Below, one piece after another: positions 58,369 to 63,663 of a stretch of 63,663 nt of DNA. A model generated the notes under the pieces. It worked only from the letters and a program-made list of their open reading frames with translations. It was not told where the DNA came from and did not search any database. This DNA comes from Zopfochytrium polystomum (lineage: Eukaryota > Chytridiomycota > Chytridiomycetes > Chytridiales > Chytridiaceae): NCBI GenBank assembly GCA_025765615.1, contig JAIVFJ010000332.1, forward strand, positions 1 to 63,663. The letters are read 5' to 3'. A program made the position numbers and the translations under genes. Within the stretch, counting starts at the first letter, position 1. The number at the start of each line of letters is the position of its first letter.

Positions 58369-58480
58369 AGGTGTGTGTGTGTGTGTGTGTGTGTTTTTGT
58401 GTGTGTGAGCGTCCTCAGCCTCACCACATACATAAACTGGAAGCCCTCCCAACCCTCCCCAATCCATCCATCTGACGACG
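57851..58480 (+). other. Intergenic with GA and GT microsatellites
   Basis: A (GA)n run of about 25 units (58311-58365) is followed by (GT)n at 58372-58405, just upstream of the GH16 gene. No gene is supported between 57851 and 58310. Confidence 0.6.
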
Positions 58481-60205
58481 ATGCTGCGCAACCCACTACA
58501 CCTCCGCCGCCGCACTACCACCGCCGCTGCTCGCAGCAGCAGCAGCAGCGTCTCCTCCGTCGCCTCCGTAACAGCCGCCGCCGTATCAGCCACCGCCGTA
58601 GCCATCAGCGCCATCGTCATCATCATCGCGGGCGCCTCCCTAGATCGGGTCGCGGCCGCTGCAACCTGCCCCACCCCGACCATGGCGTGCGGCGACGCCT
58701 GCTACGACCCCGCCCGCTACGTCTGCCTCAACGGCGCCTCGCTCTGCCCCGCCGGATCCTCGCTCTGCGGCACCGCATGCTACTAGTGAGTGACAGTGAT
58801 ATCTTCTTTTTAATGTTTTGGATCCTGCCTAGCGAGACAACTCACCATTCTACACACACACACACACTCACACACACACACCCAGCCCTGCCGTCCACAC
58901 CTGCGCCAACGGAGTCCTCGGCCCCGCAGCGACCAACGGCGGCGGCCCCGCACAGGCTCCCGCACCGGTACCCGTTCCCGCTCCAGCCCCCGACACCACG
59001 TCCTCCTCGGTCGCAACCTCCGTAACGCCATCCGCAACCCCCGCGCCGCCCTCACCACCCGCCGCGGGCGCCTACACACTCGTCGACACTTTTGCCGGCC
59101 CGAACTTCTTCGACAACTTTGACTTCTTCTCCGCCGCCGACCCCACGCACGGCACCGTGCAATACGTCTCGCAACAAGACGCAACCGCCCAAGGACTCAT
59201 CTCCGCCGGCTTCCCGACCACCATCTCCGCCGACGCGCGCAACGTGCAACCCGAAGGTCGCCACAGCGTCCGCATCTCCTCCAAAAAATCCTACACCTCG
59301 GGTCTCTTCCTCTTCGACATCACCCACATGCCCGCCGGCTGCGGGACCTGGCCGGCCGTCTGGATGCTAGGCCCCAACTGGCCGACGGGCGGGGAGCTCG
59401 ACATCCTCGAAAACGTGAACCTGGAAACCCTCAACCACGTGACGCTGCACACGTCGGCGGGGTGCGCGCTCGACACGGCGGCGCAGGTGCAGACGGGAAC
59501 GACGTTGACGACCATGTGCGAGTCGCCCGGGACGAACAGTAACGCCGGGTGCGGGGTGCAGGCCGCGGCCGCGGGGGCGTACGGAGCGGCGTTTAATGCG
59601 GCGGGCGGGGGAGTGTACGCGGCGGAGTGGACGGCGGCCGGGTTTAAGGTGTGGTTCTTTCCGCGCGCAACAATCCCGGCGGATGTGGCCGCCGGTATGG
59701 GGCTGTCGCCGGCAAAGTGGGGGACGCCGATGGCGCATATGCCGTTTGGCGCTGCGTGCTCGGCGGACCATTTCAAGAGTATGCAGATTATCATTAACTT
59801 GACGTTTTGCGGGGACTGGGCCGGAGCGCTTTACGGTAACCGTGTCCCCTTTACGCGATTTACCGGTGGAGAGGTTTATTAACTGAAATCCCTCCTTCTT
59901 CCACTAAACACACACGCACACACACAGGCCCCGGCTGCCCCGCTCCCACCGGCAACGCCGGGTGCCAAAGCTTCGTCGTCAACAACCCCGCGGCGTTCAA
60001 CCAGTCGTACTGGAGCATCAACTCGATCAAGACGTTTGCCGTGAGCGACTCTTCCTCTTCTACTGATTTTACTGCTGCGTCGGGAACCGTGACCAGTTCC
60101 AAGACGACTAACGCCGCTTCCGCAGGCGATGTGAAACATGCTGTGGCACCGACGTGGACGGCAGTGGCTGTCCTTCTTTTCTCGGTTGCGGTTGTTTGGC
60201 TATGA
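58481..60205 (+). CDS. GH16 family glycanase with membrane anchors
   Basis: Exons 58481-58785, 58886-59835 and 59928-60205, 510 residues with clean phases. The N-terminus has a signal-anchor-like segment (TAVAISAIVIIIAGASL, about residues 38-54), then a short Cys-rich module (CGDACYDPARYVC and following), a Pro-rich linker, and the GH16 catalytic domain with GTWPAVWMLG and the ELDILENVN active site, where the two Glu flank the central Asp. A Ser/Thr-rich stretch and a C-terminal hydrophobic tail (VAVLLFSVAVVWL) suggest membrane or GPI attachment. GH16 enzymes act on beta-1,3/1,4-glucans or transglycosylate wall polymers, so a role in wall remodelling is likely. CA repeats lie in both introns. 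Confidence 0.92.
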
Positions 60206-62145
60206 TATCGGGCGCGCCTTTTTTTCCCCGTCCTTTTCGTCTCTCTTCCAGCCTGACAACCTTTTTTCTTCTACTTCTCGCGCCCTTCTCTCGACTCACT
60301 TATTTTTCTTCGCACATCTGAACGGACTCCCCAAACGCATTCTCCTTATCCATTGTAATTTTTGCCACCGTGAGTGGGGGCTGAGCCCAAACTCGCTTTT
60401 GCTAAAAGACAATCGCCTTGATTTCATTCATCTTTCGAATGTGCCCCCAGCATTGACGGTGGCAAAGCACGTCTTCTCTCGCGCCGCGTGTTGCGTTTGT
60501 GCGAAGGTCGCTTCCGCGAGCATTCGCCGGGCATGTGACGGTGGGGTGGGCTTGTTGTGTTGTGTGTGTGTGACAAGGGAAAAAACACGTGATGGGGCGG
60601 GGTGACTTTGTGTGTCTGTTTGGTGTTGGGCATGTCCGGACTCTTGTCGTCCGAAGCGAAAGCTTGTCTTTCCAATTTCTTGGCGGGACGCAGTCAGGCG
60701 ACAGACTGCACGCAGCGGAACTGGCGGCAGGTGAATGATACGCAGAAAACGACGCGCAACTTCGGGCAACTCGAAGGTTCGTGAGTGACTTGATCGCCCA
60801 ACCAAACCCAGATCGCACGCCCGAATATACTGCGGGCACAACCATGCCAATTATTCACTACTTATGTTGTTTTTTTTTTCTTGCACAGTGATTGAGGGAG
60901 GGAAGGCGTGGAGGAGGCTTTTGCTGTATAGGTAAATAGGGGAGATGGGGGGAATTAGGGTTAATAATTTAAAAATGACGATTCGGGGGGTAATTTGGGT
61001 ACCCTCTTTCTCGCTTCGTGCGCTGTTTGATTCAGGCAGGACTCCGCTTAGATACACTATGATAGCACATCACCCATCCTCCATTATTGTGAAAGGAGGG
61101 GGTTGGGTCTGCCGGCTTGAGGGTTTGTGAATGGACCTCGTTGAGCACGCTCCTCAGCCCTCTCCACTCTCCTCTACCTCCCACCCGAAGGATAAAAGGA
61201 AACCCAGCGTCTTCGCCGGGACGGCTCTGATGTTGGAGCAAGGTGCGCTGAGATCCAGCGGAGCAGTGGCGCGATCGCCGAGGCGGCTGCGCGGTCCAGA
61301 GTCCTAGGCAGCAGTGAACGTGAGCGGGGCCACTAAGGTGGCCCAGCCGCTGGAAGACGGGAAGGAATCGCTGACGGCGGGAAGTCGCGGCTGGTGCCGG
61401 CTACGATGAACAGCTGGAGGCGTCGGTGGCGGCAACTTAGTCATGAGAAGGACTCGTACGTGATGGAAAGACCCGGCGAGGTGTTGCCCCAGCCCGTTGG
61501 GAAAAGGTAGACGATGCGGACCGAGTGAACCAGCGATGGAAAGAACTGGTACCTTTGGACGGGCGGAGTTGGGATGCGTCCACGCAGCAGCACATCGGGC
61601 GACGTCGAGAGACGTTTGTGGTTGTGCTTTTGCCCCACTTGGGCAAGCCGGCGGCGGCTGCGGGCAGCACTGCATGTGCAGCTGGCGCCAGCCTCTTGCA
61701 CCTTGGCAAAGGAGAAGTCGAAAAAGGCGAAGAACTAAAGCAGAGCCACTTGAGGGAGGTGTGAAAGCATGGAACCCAGACGCCTTCATCACCTCTAAAC
61801 ATGGGGCAAAAGCGAAGTAGAGTAATCATTAGAGCGAGAAGTTTTTGTTCCAAACAACCACCCCATTTTGACTGAAAGTTACCCGTGCTGTCGAGACGCG
61901 GCGTCGACTTTTTTAGGGCTCATTTTCACACTCAGGCGAGAAGAGCACCTTCAGAGCTGTACTTTTGTGCTATCCCCTCTAAAAGGAGCCAAAACTATTA
62001 ATGACCCAAATTCCCCCCCTTTTCCTCTTGCCTGAAGGAGAAGAAAAAATTGGAATTTTTCCCTCGGCTTCCCGGATCGCCACCACTCTTCCTTTATTTC
62101 CCTGATCTCTCTGTCTGTCTTTCTCCCTGTCTCTCTCTCTCTGTT

Positions 62146-62223
<78 letters not shown>

Positions 62224-62396
62224 CCTTTCCTTCCCTCCGTTTTCGCGACCGGCTCTTCACTTAACCCCCAAACCTTCTCCTCCACTACCCCCAGATCACC
62301 CACTACTCACAACTCGCTCACCCAGACCCCTCCTCATCCCTCCCGCCCGTCACCTTCTTGCAGACTCATCCGCAACACCCCTACACCTCACCCGCG
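60206..62396 (+). other. Unassigned 2.2 kb stretch with long (CT)n repeat
   Basis: After the GH16 3' flank come frames on both strands at 60400-60850 and 61300-61850 that look low-complexity and mutually overlapping. A retroelement remnant around 61300-61800 is possible but no motif was found. A CT-rich repeat at 62107-62221, with a pure (CT)n core of about 55 bases from 62166, precedes the proton channel gene. Confidence 0.35.
62107..62221 (+). repeat. CT-rich microsatellite
   Basis: A CT-rich tract with a few TG and TT interruptions, then a pure run of about 28 CT units (62166-62220), upstream of the Hv1 gene. Confidence 0.95.
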
Positions 62397-63663
62397 ATGC
62401 GCGACCACAAAGAGAAACCTCCTGTAACCGACGCTTCCACCATCGCGTCGCGCGACACCCTCTCAGCCGCCGATCCGGCCGCCGCCGCCACAAAGAACGC
62501 CTCCCCTCCAAGCGCCGCGTCGCGCAACTCATCTACACCGACCGCTGGCACAAGGCCGTCATCGGCCTCGTCATCCTCGACCTGCTCCTCGTCTTTGTCG
62601 ACATTGTCCTGTCGCTCAACACCTCGTGCACCCCGCCCGAGGCCGAGGAAGAATCCTCCTCTTCCTCCTCCGAGGGCGGCGGATCGAACGCGACAACGGC
62701 CGCCTCCGCGTTTGTCTTTCTCTCGGGCGGCGGCGGCATCCGCGCGGCTTCCGAGTCCGGCGCAGGGCGGCGGTCGCGACCTGCACGCCCAACATCCCGT
62801 CCGCGCCGGGTCGCGGCGCTGCAAGAAGCGCTGTTCTGGGTTCGACGACGCTGCTGGTGCTGTTCGCCACCGACGTGCTGCACCTGTACGTTGAGGGCGT
62901 CAAGATGTTCAGGTCGTTTGTCACGAGCTTTGACGCGTTTGTGATTTACAGCTCGCTCGGTGAGTCGAGTGTGTGTTTTCTTTGATGATGTGAGCGTTCT
63001 TATGCTGCACACATGCACGCTCACTCACTCACTCACTCACACACACACATTCCCACCACACCCAAACACCACCCAAAGTCATGGTCCTCGTCTTCAAATA
63101 CACCAACACCGGCCAATCCGGCTCTTCGGCCATCGTCGCCCTGCGCATCTGGAAAATGATCCGCGTCATGCACGCCATGTCCGCCTTTATCGAAATGTCC
63201 CACCAGCGCACCATCCTCGGCATCAAATCCGCCAACGACCTGATCGCCCGGGCCGGCCTCGCCGCCGCGTCCACGTTCGCCGCCGCGAGTCGCGGGCTGG
63301 AGAAAAGGCTTGCGGCGCTGGAGCGCGAGGCTGCTGAGGTGGAGAAAGTGTCGGACGACGGCGACGTTGCGACGGTGGCTCTAGGAGCGAGCCAGCGGCA
63401 CGCGGAGCTGCGGCTGATGACGCGGATGATGGACGAGGCTTCCGAGGTGGTGGACGCGGTGCGGGCGGCGCTGGAGAGCTGCGGGAGCAGGTGAAAGTGG
63501 CGAACAGGCAGCGGCTGGAGCGGGCGATCAAGAATACGAACTTGACGGTCGAGGAGGTGGAGGAGCAGGAACGCGAGGAGCGCGAGATCGAGGAGATGTA
63601 TAGGAGGCACAAGCAGATGATTGGCGCGAGCAGGGAGGAAGTGGGTTGTTACTGCGTCGGCGG
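62397..63663 (+). CDS. HVCN1: Voltage-gated proton channel (Hv1), partial, frame offsets
   Basis: S1 reads WHKAVIGLVILDLLLVFVDI, and the Asp of VILDLLL matches the proton-selective Asp of Hv1. S2 is TTLLVLFATDVLHLYVEGVK, with Asp where animals have Glu. S3 has VTSFDAFVIYSSLVMVLV, and S4 is ALRIWKMIRVMHAM with R, K, R spaced every three residues. The intron is 62960-63078. After S4 comes a long coiled coil (for example LREQVKVANRQRLERAIK), which in Hv1 drives dimerisation. Frame offsets of the one-base-missing type are needed before S1 (about 62495-62530), between S1 and S2, and near 63475. The S1-S2 loop is unusually long and Ser/Gly-rich. The gene runs off the window end. Confidence 0.85.

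Noticed and set aside
61300..61850. Retrotransposon polyprotein remnant
   Set aside because: Suggestive composition, but no catalytic motif, zinc knuckle or terminal repeat could be found.

Overview
The window looks like nuclear DNA of a zoosporic (chytrid-like) fungus. Genes carry short GT-AG introns (about 50-150 nt), often with CTAAC/CTGAC-like branch sites. The DNA is GC-rich and full of CT, CA and poly-G simple repeats. The gene set mixes fungal functions (aspartate-semialdehyde dehydrogenase, a Dbf2/Sid2-type kinase, a GH16 wall glycanase) with a ciliary one (dynein-2 intermediate chain WDR34/DYNC2I2), which points to a fungus that still builds a flagellum. The lineage is inferred from gene content only; no marker was compared.

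Layout. 1-5014: the 3' part of a decayed Ty1/Copia retrotransposon with a 189-bp 3' LTR. 5.2-16.5 kb: Rab6/Ypt6, a divergent F-box gene and secreted-protein gene, ribosomal protein uL2 (RPL8), a CC2D1/Lgd homologue and GOLPH3/Vps74. 17.1-24.1 kb: a probable seven-TM receptor-like protein, hypothetical genes, aspartate-semialdehyde dehydrogenase and a very atypical Rho GTPase. 24.2-25.0 kb (minus): the membrane domain of a pentameric ligand-gated ion channel-like protein. 25.6-29.8 kb: a chromodomain-like protein and a three-repeat Myb protein. 30.7-36.3 kb: FAM72 (minus), WDR34/DYNC2I2 (minus) and an ankyrin-like protein. 37.9-43.3 kb (minus): two MscL-type mechanosensitive channel paralogues flanking ankyrin-like fragments and a LigB/DODA-type dioxygenase. 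44.0-47.3 kb: two tandem G-protein alpha subunits. 47.5-54.2 kb: Rqc2/NEMF and a Dbf2-type kinase. 55.0-57.9 kb (minus): ankyrin and F-box genes. 58.5-60.2 kb: a GH16 family protein. 62.4 kb to the end: a voltage-gated proton channel (Hv1), cut by the window edge.

Two themes stand out. First, the window is rich in membrane sensing and signalling proteins: a pLGIC-like channel, a 7TM protein, two G-alphas, an atypical Rho, two MscL and Hv1. This would suit a wall-less swimming spore, but a joint function is inference. Second, many well-conserved genes are interrupted by single-base frame offsets, mostly one extra base and often in short homopolymers, while neighbours such as Rab6, uL2, CC2D1, the dioxygenase, GH16 and MscL copy B are clean. 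Assembly error is the simplest reading, but it needs raw reads or transcripts to decide. Exon borders given here come from reading splice motifs and protein-family continuity by eye; no alignment was run.
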